Positions 1 to 12,070 are shown, counted from the stretch's first letter. The stretch: DNA of 64,000 bases from Geosiphon pyriformis (GCA_016748015.1 JAAOMT010000607.1:323958-387957); one strand, 5' to 3'. Numbers and translations: made by a program. Notes: generated from the sequence alone by a model not told the origin.

Positions 1-1675
1 CCAGAAATTGACTCACTAACTAAACATAGGTTCAAAAGCACCAGAAGCATATTCAAAACTGATTTGTCACAACACTTCCACAATTCGTTAGAGATACCAG
101 AAAGACCAGCCGTCTTTTTATCAAGAAAATTTTTGACGACTGCTGACATCTCATCAAAACTAATCGAACACATGATACTAGAGAAAACACTATCAAAAAC
201 ATGCTCCAGAGGCCGATATTGGTGAACCCAATCTCCGGAGATGTCAGAAACCACCCTATGCTTCCTGGTCCACTCCTCTATGATTTTATCCACCTTTGAC
301 TTAACAGAGTTAGGCTCCAAAACCAACTTATCTCCCACAATCAAATGATTTAAGACTACCTTGCGAAAGGGATGCTTCAAAACACTCTTAATGGTGTGAT
401 CTTTGTCTAGTTCAAAACTCTCCATCCTCTTACTAATAGCCTGCTTGATCAAAGATTCTTCAGTGTGTTTGGATTCCAACAACTTAGAAGCACAGTACAA
501 CTTCCTTGCTTTGGCCAGCACAGAACAAATGAGACTAAAACCAGAACCTGAAAGAAACAGAGATCTCACCACCAATGCACCAGAGGAATCAATCTTATCC
601 TATGTTTTCAATAATGAAGCAAAATCCCCACCAGAAACTAAGTAAGAATTCCTAACCAGCTTAGACACCAGCAGCTCCAGTTTATAAAACCTAGACAAAA
701 TCTTATTAAAAACACTATCAAAACTCTTGAACCATTTTTTTTGAAAGTTCCATCCACTGAAAGAACCATAATTTTCTGAACAATGTTCCATATCTCATCC
801 ATATCTGAAAATTTCTTAGCTATAACAAAAGCATCTAAAAACATAGAAGCATTATTGGCTGTGATATTCTTGAACTCCAACTATTTCACCTCACTGGCAT
901 ATTTGATGTCAAATTTCCAATGATTTCTGTTGGCCTGTTTGTGCAATGAAGATAGTTGCACATCCAATAACCCACTTATACCCACAGACACAGAAACAGC
1001 CTTATGATCAGTATCAAAAAAGTCATCAACACCAGCCACACTGCGATCCACAACCACGTTAATCAAATTAGAGGAGACAAAAACATAGTTAATTGTTTTG
1101 GCAACACCACAAGAATTGCACCAAGTTAGAGATTTCACAAACAAACTCCCGCCTAAAGAGTTGACCAAACCCAAATCAAAACACTTATTGAAACTGGCAC
1201 ATTTGTGAGAACCGTCCTCATTGAAATCACCATCAAGAATAACAAAAGAAAATTCATTCATTGCTTTAGCAATGAAAGAGTTGATATTACCAGCCTGAGA
1301 GAAACAAACCACCGAAGAAGCACCAGCATACAGTCTTAGAATTGACACAGAAAGTTTGTTCTTAAAAAGCAGCCTCACCGACAAGAGCCAACCAGGCACC
1401 TCCAAAATCTTGCACACATGTCTCATCAACAAAGAGTTCAAAATAATAGCAACACCAGATCCCATGTGACCAGAATCCAGACCAGAAGTAAAAATGCAAA
1501 TGCCATCAAACTTATCAGTGATCCAAGAGCAAATTTTCCCCTTCAACTTTGTTTCAGTAACAATGGAAACCAGATTGTTCATATTCTTATGCCAACAAAC
1601 AATGTCTGCCTGCTTTGCACAATTGTTCATACCTCTAATATTGCACGTAACAATATTCCATACTAAATGAGTCAT
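1..1675 (-). pseudogene. LINE-1 ORF2, endonuclease plus start of reverse transcriptase, partial and broken
   Basis: ORF2 starts at ATG 1673-1675. Its first 264 residues form an exonuclease-endonuclease-phosphatase (EEP) domain with TETKL, GDFNED, TINYVF and DTDHKAV in order, so the expected Glu, Asp, Asn and Asp-His residues are present. A TAG at 881-883 interrupts it, then the same frame continues to a run of eight T (735-742 on the plus strand), where the reading frame changes. The frame continues to a TAG at 600-602 and is then open to position 1. Near the edge KKTAGLSGISNELWK (about 60-105) matches the first block of LINE reverse transcriptases. The polymerase core lies outside the window. 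The endonuclease would nick target DNA for target-primed reverse transcription. Confidence 0.85.
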
Positions 1676-3615
1676 TGAGATAACATAAGAGCTGACAAAC
1701 CCAAACCAGAATACAGAAGATTCAACTTATCCAAAACCGAACCAACTGAAGCTTCCAAAGTGACCAATTTTGTCTCCAAACTGTTCACTTTGGCAGTAAA
1801 AACCTTGGAACCACTAGCGCTGAGGTTGACAACAGTATCATCAGTGACAGAGGGAGTAATACCAGAAAAACTCAAAGCATTGTCCACAATCATATCCAAA
1901 TCTACTTTAGAACCCAAAGCTGCAGAAGCAATAGAAAGGGAGACCAGGGAAAAAGAAACTAAAAAAACCACACCAAAGGAATCTAACCTAACCAGGATGC
2001 CAGAAACACAGTCAGCTAAAAGCTCCAAAGAGCATTCCAAAATCGCCAAATGATCACTCAAATGGGAAACAACAAGAGGATCAAAGACCACTAAAGGAGG
2101 AACCAAACCAGAACGCAAACCATAACCAGAAGAACCAGAAAGAAACACATGGGAGAGAGTGCCACTAGCAACTTGGGCCCATGTCTTGCCACCAAACAAA
2201 ACTGGACAAGCAATAGAAGCTGATTTCTTTTTATATATACCAGCCAGGTGAGCCCAATTCTGATCAGAAATTACTCTTTTCCCATGAGCACCAGAACTTC
2301 CATTCACAGAACAATCAGCATGGATATGACCAAATTGTTCGCACTTGGCACAGCTAGCCAAAACAAGACTAGTCCAATGCAAACTAACACCCTTGAAAAT
2401 CAGAATGGTACTAACAGCAGCCAATCTGGCAGTCTTATCATCAAAACAAACAATTGCACACCTATCACGAGTGTAAGAGACAGGATTGCGACCAATGAAA
2501 CATGTCTTCCCATTATAAAATTCCAACAAATCAGAAAGATCATGGGTCATTGTTTCCACTGGCAAAGTATACAACAAAGCCTGATACCAATCTTTGAAAA
2601 CCCATGATTGTTTATCTTCAGTTGCTAAAGCCACTCGCACAGAATCCTTACCCATGAAAACTAACCACTTGGAAGCAACCATGCCAGCTATTTCAGCTGA
2701 CTTAAACTTCACTAAGGCCTTTTGCTATAAACCAACTAACTGCATTCTGATTGAAACAATCTCACCAAACTTGGAAAAAACTGATTCCACAGCTGATTTG
2801 GAAAGATTGACCAGAATTTCTTTGACCACAATTTCCCAATTTGAATGACTGTTTACTTTTCTTAACTCATTATTAACTAAAATTTTCTCATTGACAGCCA
2901 AACCCTTTGCCCTATTCATACTAGCTTTTGAAATGAAAGTAGATTTGATGATTTCAGGGAACTTTGAGGGAGTAAAAGCCCCTCCAAAGCCATCCACTTG
3001 ATAAAAAATTTTTTTAACTGAAATCAATTTGTCACTAACAGACTTTCCAGGCACAGCTGATAAATCTACATCCAAAGCAAATGATTTTATAGGCTTGAAA
3101 TGACAACTCCCCAGAGCACGTGACTTGGGCAGCGGCAATTGATTGGACCCACTAAACATACAAGGAGGGAGCTCCAGAGTGCTATCGTCATCATTCATGT
3201 GTCCAAAAGAAGGCTGCTTTGGTGGACTGCCTAGTAGATACGTGCAAGTACATGTCTTTCTCGGTGTAGTGTTGTCCATTTTGTCATCCTCACCTGACTC
3301 CGCAAAGCTGGTCTCTTTGGCAACCATATTTACCATGTTTTCAACATCCGAGAGATTGCCCACACTGCTGGCAACACTGTCTACATCACTTTTCCAAGAA
3401 ACCAAAGGCTTGTCACCAGCATCTCTAACATTTTCTAAGCTTAAAGAACCAGCAGACAAATCCAACACCACACTGACGACAGGTATTTTTGGCTTCTTAT
3501 AGGATGCACCATGAGAGTAGATGGTATCCACACACTTATTTTTGGTGGCCAAACAGGTTCCCAAACCCGCCAAACCAGAACTCGGACCACCAGCAGAAAA
3601 GCCCACCAGTTCCAT
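1672..3615 (-). pseudogene. LINE-1 ORF1, gag-like nucleic-acid-binding protein with CCHC knuckle, one in-frame stop
   Basis: The frame opens at ATG 3613-3615 and runs 648 codons to a TGA at 1672-1674. It is broken only by a TAG at 2725-2727 (codon 297), where reading resumes in the same frame. A Trp TGG changed by one G-to-A would explain it. The C-terminal half contains CAKCEQFGHIHADC (C-X2-C-X4-H-X4-C, about residues 422-435), the retroviral-type zinc knuckle common in LINE ORF1 proteins. A weakly RRM-like stretch precedes it. The product would bind element RNA. The TGA overlaps the ORF2 ATG (ATGA at 1672-1675), which suggests coupled translation. Confident on identity; function is inferred from the family. 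Confidence 0.85.
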
Positions 3616-3735
3616 CGTAACAAACAGAAGTGTATTAAAAGAAATAACTTAGAATGAGAAGAGAAAAAGAAAAAGGAAAAGCTATACTGTCAATATAATC
3701 TTCACTCTCGTTGTGGTCAGGAGATCGATGAGAGA
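3616..3735 (-). promoter_or_regulatory. LINE-1 5' untranslated leader
   Basis: Between the ORF1 start and the gypsy junction is about 120 bases that are strongly pyrimidine-rich on the coding strand (runs of CTTTTTC). LINE-2 has a similar T/C-rich stretch before its ORF1 ATG. LINEs usually carry an internal promoter here, but I see no specific motif. The boundary at 3735 is placed where similarity to the dUTPase region of other gypsy copies begins. Confidence 0.45.
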
Positions 3736-3746
3736 AAGATATATAA

Positions 3747-4200
3747 TTGAAATCACATTTACACACCAGCATTTATCTAAAAATAGTACTGAAAATTTTA
3801 ACAACAAAAATGGTTCAATTAGCATCTAAGTCTAATTTAGTGAAGAAAGAAATCAACATTAGAGAAGGAATAATTAATGCAGAATATGTAAAAAATATTA
3901 TTGTAATACTACAAAATAATTCAGAAAAAATATATATAATTAAACCAAATGAAAAGATAGTGCAGACAATATTCCTATCTTTGGTAAAAATAGCTCAATT
4001 AGTGCTAATAAGAACAAAAGAAGAATTAAGAATCACAGCCAAAGAGAAAAATAAATTCAAATCAATAGATAGAATAGACCTACTAGTCAATATGACAGAA
4101 AAAGAAGCAATTGATAAAGAAAAAATTATTTTCACTAATTAATCAGTTTCTATTTTACTATATGACTAGCACATATTAGTAATAGAAAGAAAATAAAAGA
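3747..4200 (+). pseudogene. dUTPase domain fragment of gypsy copy A
   Basis: An open stretch of 131 codons (3747-4142) aligns to the dUTPase domain of the other three gypsy copies from the end of motif 1 onward. Recognisable are SKSNL (motif 2 RSSL-like), REGIINAEY (motif 3, with Asn where copy 30862-41950 has the catalytic Asp), PNEKIVQ (motif 4) and a degenerate motif 5. Motif 1 is lost at the LINE-1 junction. It would have hydrolysed dUTP to dUMP and pyrophosphate; this copy cannot be active. Confidence 0.75.
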
Positions 4201-4489
4201 CCAGTCTCAAATTTTCAAAGCAGAACTAACTATTTGTAAATCAAAAAAAATTGAAATTACCAATTTTTATATACCAGCTAAAAACTATAAGCACATCAAA
4301 ATTTCCATCTATAATACAACTAAAAACACCATTAAAATACCAAGCAAAACCACTATCAGATACTTGAATATTAAAGTTAAGGACCAACTACCAAACACAA
4401 TTTCAGATTTTTTATAATTATGTAAATATGTGGATATTTTATTGCAAATCATATACAGACAAGAAAAATGTTATTTGCTCCAATCAGAA

Positions 4490-5440
4490 CAATTGGACCA
4501 AATAAACTTGGAAAACTTAGACTTATTTCAATATATGTAGCTCAAAATCTTACTTAATAATTTCACTAATATTTTTGCCAATGAAAACAAATTTGGCAGA
4601 ACTGATATTATCCAGCATTAGATTAAAACTAAAGATGTTATGCTAATTAAACAACAAGCATATTGAATACCATCAACAAGCCATAAGATTATCTAACAAG
4701 AAATCAACAGAATGTTGGACAATGAATTAATTCAACTATTAATAAGTTCATGATTATTACCAATGGTATTTGTTCAAAAGAAAAATAGAAAAATCTGCTT
4801 TTGTGTAAATTACAAAAAACTCAACAATGTTATTCATGAAAACAACTATCTAACTTCATGAATCCAAAAACTATTCAATATATTTAAAGAAAAGAAATAG
4901 TTTTCAAAATTGGATCTAAATAGTGGTTACTAACAAGTAGTCATAAATTCAGTTAACAAAAAAAAAACAGCATTTACCATCAAAGAAGAGAACTTTAAAT
5001 TTAATGTTATGCCATTTGGCTTAATAAATACTCCAGCCACTTTTTAATGACTAATAAAAATTGTTTATATTAGATTACTATGGAAATCAGTAGTAGTCTA
5101 CTTAGATAACACCAATGTATTCTCCAAAACATTTGACAATTATCTTTATCATTTTCAGTAAGTGTTTGAAAGATTAAAAAAAGCCAGATTAAAACTAAAT
5201 ACAAATAAATACTTCTTTGATAAAACAGAACTGAAATTTTTAGGACATGTTGTAAGCAAAGATGGCATCAAAATAGATTCAAAGAAAATTGAGATAATTA
5301 AAAACTTTTTAGTATTAACAAATCTAACAAAATTAAAAGCATTCTTAGAATTTGCTGAATACTATTATTGTTTTATCCAAAACTTTTCTAAACTGATTCA
5401 ATCACTTTACCAGCTCCAAGCCAAGAATACAAAATATGAA
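4490..5440 (+). pseudogene. gypsy copy A reverse transcriptase relic
   Basis: RT blocks are readable through many stops: FCVNYKKLN (near 4795), MPFGLINTPATF (near 5010), VVYLDN (5099-5110) and the connection starting FLGHVVSKDGIK (near 5240). The catalytic YxDD box reads YLDN, the second Asp codon GAC having become AAC. The final part (5162-5692) is the longest open stretch of the element. Inactive. Confidence 0.85.
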
Positions 5441-5860
5441 TGGACTAAAACACAACAAGAAGCTTTCGACATTTTGAAAAGAAAACTTATTCAAACCCCA
5501 ATATTGATCTATTCAGATCACAGCAAATCATTTATTATTACTACCAACACATCAAGTCAAGCATTAGGAGCTGTACTGTCTCAAAAAAAACCAGATAAAA
5601 GAGAACACCCAGTAGTATATGCCAGCCAAAGCTTAAGCCCAGCTAAAAAAGATTATAAAACTTCAATATTAGAACATTCGGTTATCTATTAGGCTGTCAT
5701 AAAATAAAATAAAATATTTGAGTCAAAAATTTGATGTATACACTAATTACAAAGGATTGACATCAATCCAAAAGCAAGAATTTGAAGACAACTACCATGA
5801 AAGATAGAAAATAGAATTATCATTATTCAATTATATAGTACATTATAAAAAGAGAAAAAA
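5440..5860 (+). pseudogene. gypsy copy A RNase H relic
   Basis: Follows the RT in the same frame: TKTQQEAFDILKRKLIQTP, then IITTNTSSQALGAVL, where Asn occupies the position of the first catalytic Asp of Ty3/gypsy RNase H (TDAS in active members), then VVYASQSL. A TAG at 5690-5692 and several later stops end the open frame. Confidence 0.8.
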
Positions 5861-6099
5861 AACACAAATGCTAACAGTTTGTCATGAATGAGACAAATCT
5901 AAGAACATTTCAATCCAAAAATATAACAAAAGATGAACACACAAAAATATCAACAACTCTAATATTTTATTAATATCCAATAGTTCAAGAAAAAATTATC
6001 TCAAAAAGAACAAAACAATATAAAACAGCAAACAAAATATTTTATCCCTTATCAAAATACATTATATCAGAAGAACAGAAAATATCTAGATCAGTCATT

Positions 6100-7200
6100 T
6101 AAAATTATCACAAAACCAGAAAAAGAAATAATACTATTTAATATGTACTCAGATCTAACAGCAGGATATTTTTATAAAAAAGCAACCATAGAAAAAACCA
6201 GAAAAAGATACTATTGGCTATCTATGTATCCAGACATCATTTAATATATGCAAAATTGTAATATTTGTCAGAAAAGAAAAGGAATAAGACCTAATAAATC
6301 ACTAAAACCAATTAGAATAGAACAACTATTTGATCAAATTGGAATTGACTTAATCAAACCATTAACAATAACCAGCAGAAAAAATTTTTATATAGCAGTA
6401 GTCATAAATTATCTTATAAAATGACCAGAAGCAAAAGCAATACAAAAAGCAAATACAAAATTCATAACCAAATTTGTCCACCAAAATTTGATTTGTTGAC
6501 ACAGATGTTCAAAAAAATTATTATCTGATCAAAAAACTTATTTTATAAACAGAAAATTAACAGAATTAAGTCAAAGATTTAAAATCAAAAAACTATTATT
6601 ATTATTTTATTATTTACAAACAAACAGCTTAATCAAAAAGTTCAACAGAATATTATGTAAAACAATAGCAAAAATCAGCCAAGAAAACCAAAACAAATAA
6701 GATTTATTTATATTATCAGTACTATTTGCTTATCAAATAATAAAGCAAAATACCATATAAGCAATACTATTTGACTTTGTTTATAGGAGAACAGCAATAT
6801 TACCAATTAAAATAGACATCAACACATATCTAATAGAACCAATAACAAAAGTCAACTTCCAAAAAACATTGCTAAGAAAAATGTACAAATTAATTAAAAT
6901 TTTAGAAAACAAAAGACAAAAAGCAGTTAATAATATACAAAAGTCATAAGTAAAACAAAAACAACAACACAATAACTAGTTACTAAATAAACCAATCAAT
7001 TTTAGAATTGGAGACAAAATATTTTTATATTATACTAAAGTAGAAAAACAAAGGAGTAAAAAATTTGATTTCAAATAAAACAGATCATTTTACATTGAAA
7101 AAATTCTAAAAAATAGAGCTTATAAACTAAGATAGAACAACAAAATCTTAGCTAAAGCAGCACATAGAGATTAACTGAAATCATATTACAATATAATATT
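6100..7200 (+). pseudogene. gypsy copy A integrase relic
   Basis: The N-terminal HHCC region is recognisable (ATIEKTRKRYYW, then CNICQKRK near 6265). The core follows with QIGIDLIKPLT (first Asp), LLSDQKTYFIN (second Asp) and IKKFNRILCKT, where the third acidic residue would sit close by but appears as Lys. At least ten in-frame stops are present, mostly Trp or Gln codons of the other copies. Confidence 0.8.
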
Positions 7201-7369
7201 ATTATCTATTAGTAATATTCCACAACTGAAAATACAATAAATATTAGTTCAACCAGAAAAAATTCCATGAGATCTAAAACCAATCATAATTATTAACACA
7301 AACATATCAAATTGAGATAGTAAAAAAGTATATAAAAAACCAATACATGTGACAAAAACAAACAAAAAA

Positions 7370-8021
7370 TGGGAATTACCAATAACATTTACTCACTTAC
7401 ACAATAATTGTTTCAACTGATTTATTACCAACAACTAAACATGAAAATTACAATTAATTAATAAACCATTCAGTACAAAGATAGAGAAAAAAAGCCAAAA
7501 CACCAATACAAAAAACACAAAAAATCAAAAAACATAGTAGATAATATACTAGCAAAAGTAAAATTATTAATAGAAACACCAAAAACAACAACACCATATA
7601 AAGAATTAACAAAAAAAAACTGGAAATAATGGACACAACAATTTTCAAGAAACTTTTGCTATTACTACTTGAGACAAAACCTTAATATTCAGAACTTATA
7701 TATTAACAACACAAAATGATTGTTTAACATAATAATATTATATCAACTTAAACAATTTGTGAAAAAGAACAACCTATCTATATAAGCATAAGTTATACTA
7801 GTTACAAACAAAATTTCAAGACTGATCAAAAATATTATTTTATTCAACAATGAACACAATAATCATTAATAAATTGAGAAGAATTACCAATATTCAATTC
7901 GAAAAATTACAAATTAAAATTTTTTAAGTAATTCTTGAAAAAAAAGTTAAGAAGTTAATTTAAAAAAAGGAGTTAAAAAATTTAAGAGATTTTAACAGAA
8001 CTCAATATTAAAAAAAAATAA
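7370..8021 (+). pseudogene. gypsy copy A post-integrase region and polypurine tract
   Basis: After the integrase comes a Lys/Asn-rich region conserved among all gypsy copies here. Landmarks are a stretch resembling 'LAKVKLLIETPKTT' followed by ELTKKNW near 7610, and the closing words ending in a Tyr and TAA just before the LTR. The sequence from about 8008 to 8021 is purine/A-rich and sits where a polypurine tract primes plus-strand synthesis. No known family recognised. Confidence 0.55.
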
Positions 8022-8817
8022 TGTTATTCATAAAAATTTAGGAATTCTTAATAAGAATATAAAGTAGCTAATTAAAAATAGGCATAATAAAAAAAAAAAT
8101 TTTAGAATTTCTGGCTAAAAAAATTAAAAAAATTCAAGAAATCTTGTATAACTTTAATTATGTATATATAGTAAGAGTATTAAAAGCAAAAAAAACAGAA
8201 TTCAGTTCAGAATAATACTAACAATTAATTAAATTATTTAATACTCCTCTCTTTAAAAGTAGTTTTTTACAACTTAAAGTGGAATCAAATTACATATCAA
8301 TAAAATATCAATTATTACCTGAATTCATGTTAGTATTGTTTAATTAAAGAATATTAATTACTTCCATTCTATTAATACTTCATATTAATAGAATCCAACA
8401 TTTAACTACATTGAATCAATAACTCTTGATCACAGCTATTAATAGAATACCAATTTCTTATTTTTTTTTATTTTCTTTGATTTTTTTTTATTTTGTTTTA
8501 TTATTTTGTTGTTTACTAATTGATTAAAAAATTAATGCATAAAGTTATTAATGTCAAAAAAACTGATAAAAGACTTATAAAACAAAGATAGAAACTCAAA
8601 AATTGAGAATAACTTATTAGGAGAAACTGGCCATTAAGCTAAAAAAAAAAATTTATAACTTAAGCTTCTAGAAAGATACTGAAACAACTATTGAATCTCT
8701 GTTTATTATATAAAGAACTTAACCAAAATCTTCAAATTTATTAATATTATTCAGCTATTGAGCACTAAGTTACAGGTTTGTTATTTGTTCTAACACTTTA
8801 AATAATTACCTGTAATA
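8022..8817 (+). repeat. 3' LTR of gypsy copy A
   Basis: Starts TGTTATTCATAAA and ends CTGTAATA, matching the TGTTACTCAT...TGTAACA ends of the related LTRs, with the final CA changed to TA. It contains a TATA-like run (about 8160-8172), the T-rich block TTTTTTTTATTTTCTTTG (8460-8490) and the shared U5 words AAGTTACAGGTTTGTTATTTG (8767-8787). The palindromic array seen in sister LTRs is reduced to a few AGAATT-type words (about 8040-8150). Confidence 0.8.
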
Positions 8818-10645
8818 CTAACAAAAAACTTTTAACATATTAAAAAAAAGCTTATTTAAGTTTTAGTACTGATCTATTTAGATTACAACAAACTATTCAT
8901 TATTATTACTAATGCATCTGGTTAAACATTGGAAGCTGTATTGTTACAAAAAAAAATAGATGAACAAAAACATCCAGTAGTATATATTAACTAAAGTTTA
9001 AGTTCAGCCAAAAAGAACTATAAAACTCTAGCATTAAATACTTAGCTATCTATTGGGCTGTTATCAAATAAAAACAATATTTGAATTAAAAGTTTGATGT
9101 ATACACTAATCACAAAAAATTGACATTAATTTAGAAGCAAAAATTCGAAGACAATTGTTATACAAGATAAAAAATAGAACTATTATTATTTAATTATACT
9201 CTTATAAATTAGAATAACAAACTAATGGATAGCAAGAGAGAACAGGATTGTAGGGTAATGAAAGAAATCAAAGGGAATTCAACTTCAAAGAGCAAATTAA
9301 ATGAGTATAGATTTAACATGTAAGATCAGTTTCATAAAATATCTCAGTCACTATATTTTTCAAAAAATAACTGAAGAATTTGAAAGTAGAGAAATAATTT
9401 GTACTGTTAACAAATAATCACTTACTGGTATAATTTTATGCCTTATGTCAACACTTTTAGAATTCAATATTAGATATCAGATGTACTTTTTAGTCATGTT
9501 TTATTCAATAATCTTCAAATACTGTAATTATACATTTCAGAAAAAAGGTCGGAAATAACCAATAAATAATTTTTTATCTTTAAAATGTTTAGATACTTAA
9601 AGGTAAGGAAAAAAAAATTAGTGATAAGAGAAAAATTGAGATGAAGTTGTTATTTTATTTTTTTTCTTTCTTTGATTCTTATATGCACTTCTATAGCTAT
9701 TAAAAGTGGTTAATGATCAGATCAATAATCAGATTAACAGTTAGATTATTAATCAAATTAATAATTATTATCTAAAAATAGATTGGCTAATTATATGATA
9801 TCAGTGGCTAATACATATAATAATTAATAAGAAGTATAGATTTCAACCATAACAATACTGTACATTATAAAAAAGAAAAAAAAATGGAAATGCTAACAGT
9901 TTGTTATAAATAAAACAAATCTAAGAACATTTTAACCCAAAAATATAACAAAAAATGAACACACAAAAATATTAACTACTCTAATATTATATTAATACTC
10001 AACAGTTTAAAAAAAAATTATCTCAAAAAAAACAAAACAACATAAAACAACAAGCAAAATATTTTATTACTTACCAAAATATATTATATTGAAAAAAAAG
10101 AAAATATCCAGATCAGCCACTCAGAGTAATCACAAAACCAAAGAAAAAAACAATACTATTCAATATGTATTCAGATTTAACAACAGGACACTTTTATAAA
10201 GAAGCAACTATGAAAAAAACCAGAAAAAAATATTATTGACCATTTATGTATTCAGATATTATATAATATGTTCAAAATTGTGATGCTTATTAAAAAAAAG
10301 GAGAAACAAAATTTAGTGAACCATTAAAACCAATCAAAATAGGACAATTATTTAATTAAATTGGATTGAATTAATCAGATCATTAACAATAACCAGTAAA
10401 GACAATTAATATATAGCAATAGTTATAGACTATCTTAGAAAATGACCAGAAGTGAAAGCAATTCAAAGAACAAATACAGAATTTGTAGCTGAATTTGTAG
10501 CTGAATTTGTTTATCAAAATTTGATTTGTTGACACAAATGTCCAAAAAAATTGTTATCAGATCAAAAAACTTATTTTGTAAACAAAACATTAGCAGAATT
10601 AAGTCAAAAATTTGGAATCAAAAGACTATTATTATCACTATAGCA
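8818..10645 (+). mobile_element. gypsy fragment A2 (RNase H to integrase core), interrupted by a solo LTR
   Basis: Immediately right of the copy A LTR, the sequence reads as RNase H (a degenerate QQEAF equivalent, LIYLDYNKLF, ITNASG, HPVVYIN) to 9199. It resumes at 9855 in the linker and continues through the integrase HHCC region and core (LLSDQKTYFVN near 10555, KFGIKRLLLS near 10615). It stops abruptly at 10645 inside the integrase, where another sequence beginning TGTTACTAAA follows. Stops are frequent. Confidence 0.75.
9200..9854. repeat. Solo LTR-like insertion (family Z), 655 bp, with 4-bp target duplication
   Basis: This block interrupts the gypsy sequence: the flanks join cleanly against the other copies, and ATAC occurs on both sides (9196-9199 and 9855-9858). 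The ends are near-inverted, TCTTAT at the left and ATAACA at the right, as expected of an LTR with ends TGTTAT...ATAACA and one changed base. There is no coding potential and no similarity I can see to the other LTR families. Orientation is unknown. Confidence 0.6.
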
Positions 10646-12070
10646 TTGTTACTAAAAGATTTTTATGCTTTTCAATGCAAAAATTACAATACATACCATA
10701 GAAATTAACATCAAAATCATGCAAAAAAGACCTACATTATCACATTTAATTAACAAAATCAGCTGGCAACCTAAAAATATATGATCAGCAATTAATTCAA
10801 TTATAACAAAGAGATATAACATAATCCAACAGTTTAACTAAGTTGAATACAAAAAAATCTTGGCAAACCAAGAAACACTAATAAAAATAGATAATTAATA
10901 CATGTAATCTGATAACAACAGGCTTTGTTATGCTTTAAAATTCTCATATACTCTTATTAAAACAATTCAATATTCCAAATCTGCAATCAATAATTAAAAG
11001 TAATTACTAAAAAATGTAATTAATTAATCTACTTCTGATTATGTTGATCATAATCACAATTGATATTATTGATTTACAATCAATGTTTTAGATCTAGCCA
11101 TCTAAATCTGATTATCTAAATTACTAGCTCTTGAATAAATAACAGATTGAGTAAGTTCATTATAAATTAATTAATTTAATGTATATAAATAATTAATGTA
11201 TTTTAAATAGTCTTAATATAGTATATAGATCCAATATAATTTAATTATATATACAGCTTTTCTGTCAGCTTAGAAAAGTATCAGTTCAATACTAAGCCAA
11301 CTTTTTGTTATAGTTTTATAGTAAGCAGTTGGTTTTTTCTTTACACTTTACTCTTTTTTTTTCCCTTTCTATGCTCTAAATATTTGTTATCACAATTTCA
11401 AGTATGCTTTTTAAATATTTCTTATTATTATTTAGAATTATATTGTTTATGATCTTTTACATATTTGTTATTACTAATTCAAGTTTTTTTATTACTTCTG
11501 TTCTTCAAATTATGTGTTATTATTATTTTACATTTATGTCTTGTTTTATCAAACAAATTCTTAATCATATATAAGTAATAAAAATATCATGTTGTTAGAA
11601 AATGGTCTTAACAATAAAAAGTTTGATCAAAATCTATTTTAGTTATGTTTTATTTTCACAATTTTTTTATAATTTCTATAATTTTACTTTTAAAGCTGGG
11701 TATTTAAACATTATACCCTTTTGACAACTAATTGAAAAAATTTTGGTTATGATTTTATTAAGTATTTTTGGTTTCTCTTTGTTGTTAGTTGTGTTTTCAA
11801 TATAAATAAAGAGATGTGACTTTTTTTTTTCCTTTAAAATACCTAAAACTGGTTCTTGTCCAAAAACAAATAATAATAACAATACTTTCTTTCACTTTTA
11901 ATGACTTTATTATGTATCTTTTTTCACATTTCCACTTATTAAAATAATTTATACATAATATGCTATAGTCAGTAACATAATCATAGTAATATGTGTTACC
12001 AGTTGAGCTAAAAAATGTTTTCAAATATTGACAAAAACCACTGGTAACAACATATACAAAGACATTTAAC
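10646..12070. other. Unassigned AT-rich stretch between two gypsy relics
   Basis: It begins TGTTACTAAA exactly where the A2 integrase breaks off, so it is probably another insertion, but I cannot find its other end or a target duplication. It holds many short inverted AT words (about 11000-11250), a TATA-like ATTATATATACAG at 11236-11248 followed by a T/C-rich block (11330-11375), and a broken minus-strand ORF at the right end. This could be an LTR plus part of an unrecognised element. Confidence 0.4.

Larger units (their letters stand above)
1..3735 (-). mobile_element. LINE-type non-LTR retrotransposon (LINE-1), cut by the window start
   Basis: A two-ORF LINE read on the minus strand. ORF1 encodes a gag-like protein with a CCHC knuckle. 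ORF2 begins with an apurinic-endonuclease-like domain and runs into a reverse transcriptase that leaves the window at position 1. The 5' leader (about 3616-3735) is pyrimidine-rich when read on the minus strand. It abuts the dUTPase region of gypsy copy A at about 3735, so the LINE probably inserted into that element, with the rest of the gypsy copy to the left of the window. Damage is light compared with other copies here: one stop in ORF1, and two stops plus one homopolymer frameshift in the visible ORF2. The 3' end and target-site duplication cannot be seen. Confidence 0.9.
3736..8817 (+). mobile_element. Ty3/gypsy retrotransposon copy A, 5'-truncated, heavily decayed
   Basis: The order of relics on the plus strand is dUTPase fragment, reverse transcriptase, RNase H, integrase, post-integrase region, purine tract, 3' LTR. 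This is the gypsy order (RT before integrase). The 5' LTR, gag and protease are missing at the LINE-1 junction. Stop codons occur every few tens of codons, and most read as Gln (TAA/TAG) or Trp (TGA/TAG) in the other copies. Right of the LTR the sequence is the RNase H region of another gypsy copy, so copy A appears to have inserted into it at 8818. Confidence 0.85.

Noticed and set aside
403-645. Plus-strand ORF of 80 codons starting MSSSKLSILL, signal-peptide-like
   Set aside because: It is antisense to the well-aligned LINE-1 ORF2 on the minus strand. The hydrophobic start is a by-product.
735-742. Programmed frameshift in LINE-1 ORF2 at the T run
   Set aside because: Homopolymer-length changes break reading frames at several unrelated places here (for example 11821-11830, 26940-26948, 57263-57271). 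Random slippage or sequencing error is simpler.
2725-2727. Programmed stop read-through within LINE ORF1
   Set aside because: The TAG fits a single G-to-A change of a Trp codon, like the other stops in the window, and no special context is evident.
3143-3502. Plus-strand ORF of 119 codons
   Set aside because: Antisense to LINE-1 ORF1, which has clear family signatures.
7454-7648. Minus-strand ORF rich in Leu, Ile, Val and Phe that looks like a membrane protein
   Set aside because: Antisense to the Lys/Asn-rich post-integrase region of copy A. Complement of AAA/AAT codons yields Phe/Ile, so false membrane proteins are expected. The same applies to 26529-26867, 30102-30377, 53625-53816 and 57721-58229.
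4150-8000. Alternative genetic code with UAA/UAG read as Gln
   Set aside because: Many stops do sit at Gln positions, but TGA and TAG also replace Trp, active-site Asp and His codons are mutated, and frameshifts are common. Decay explains all of this, and the nested copy has far fewer stops.
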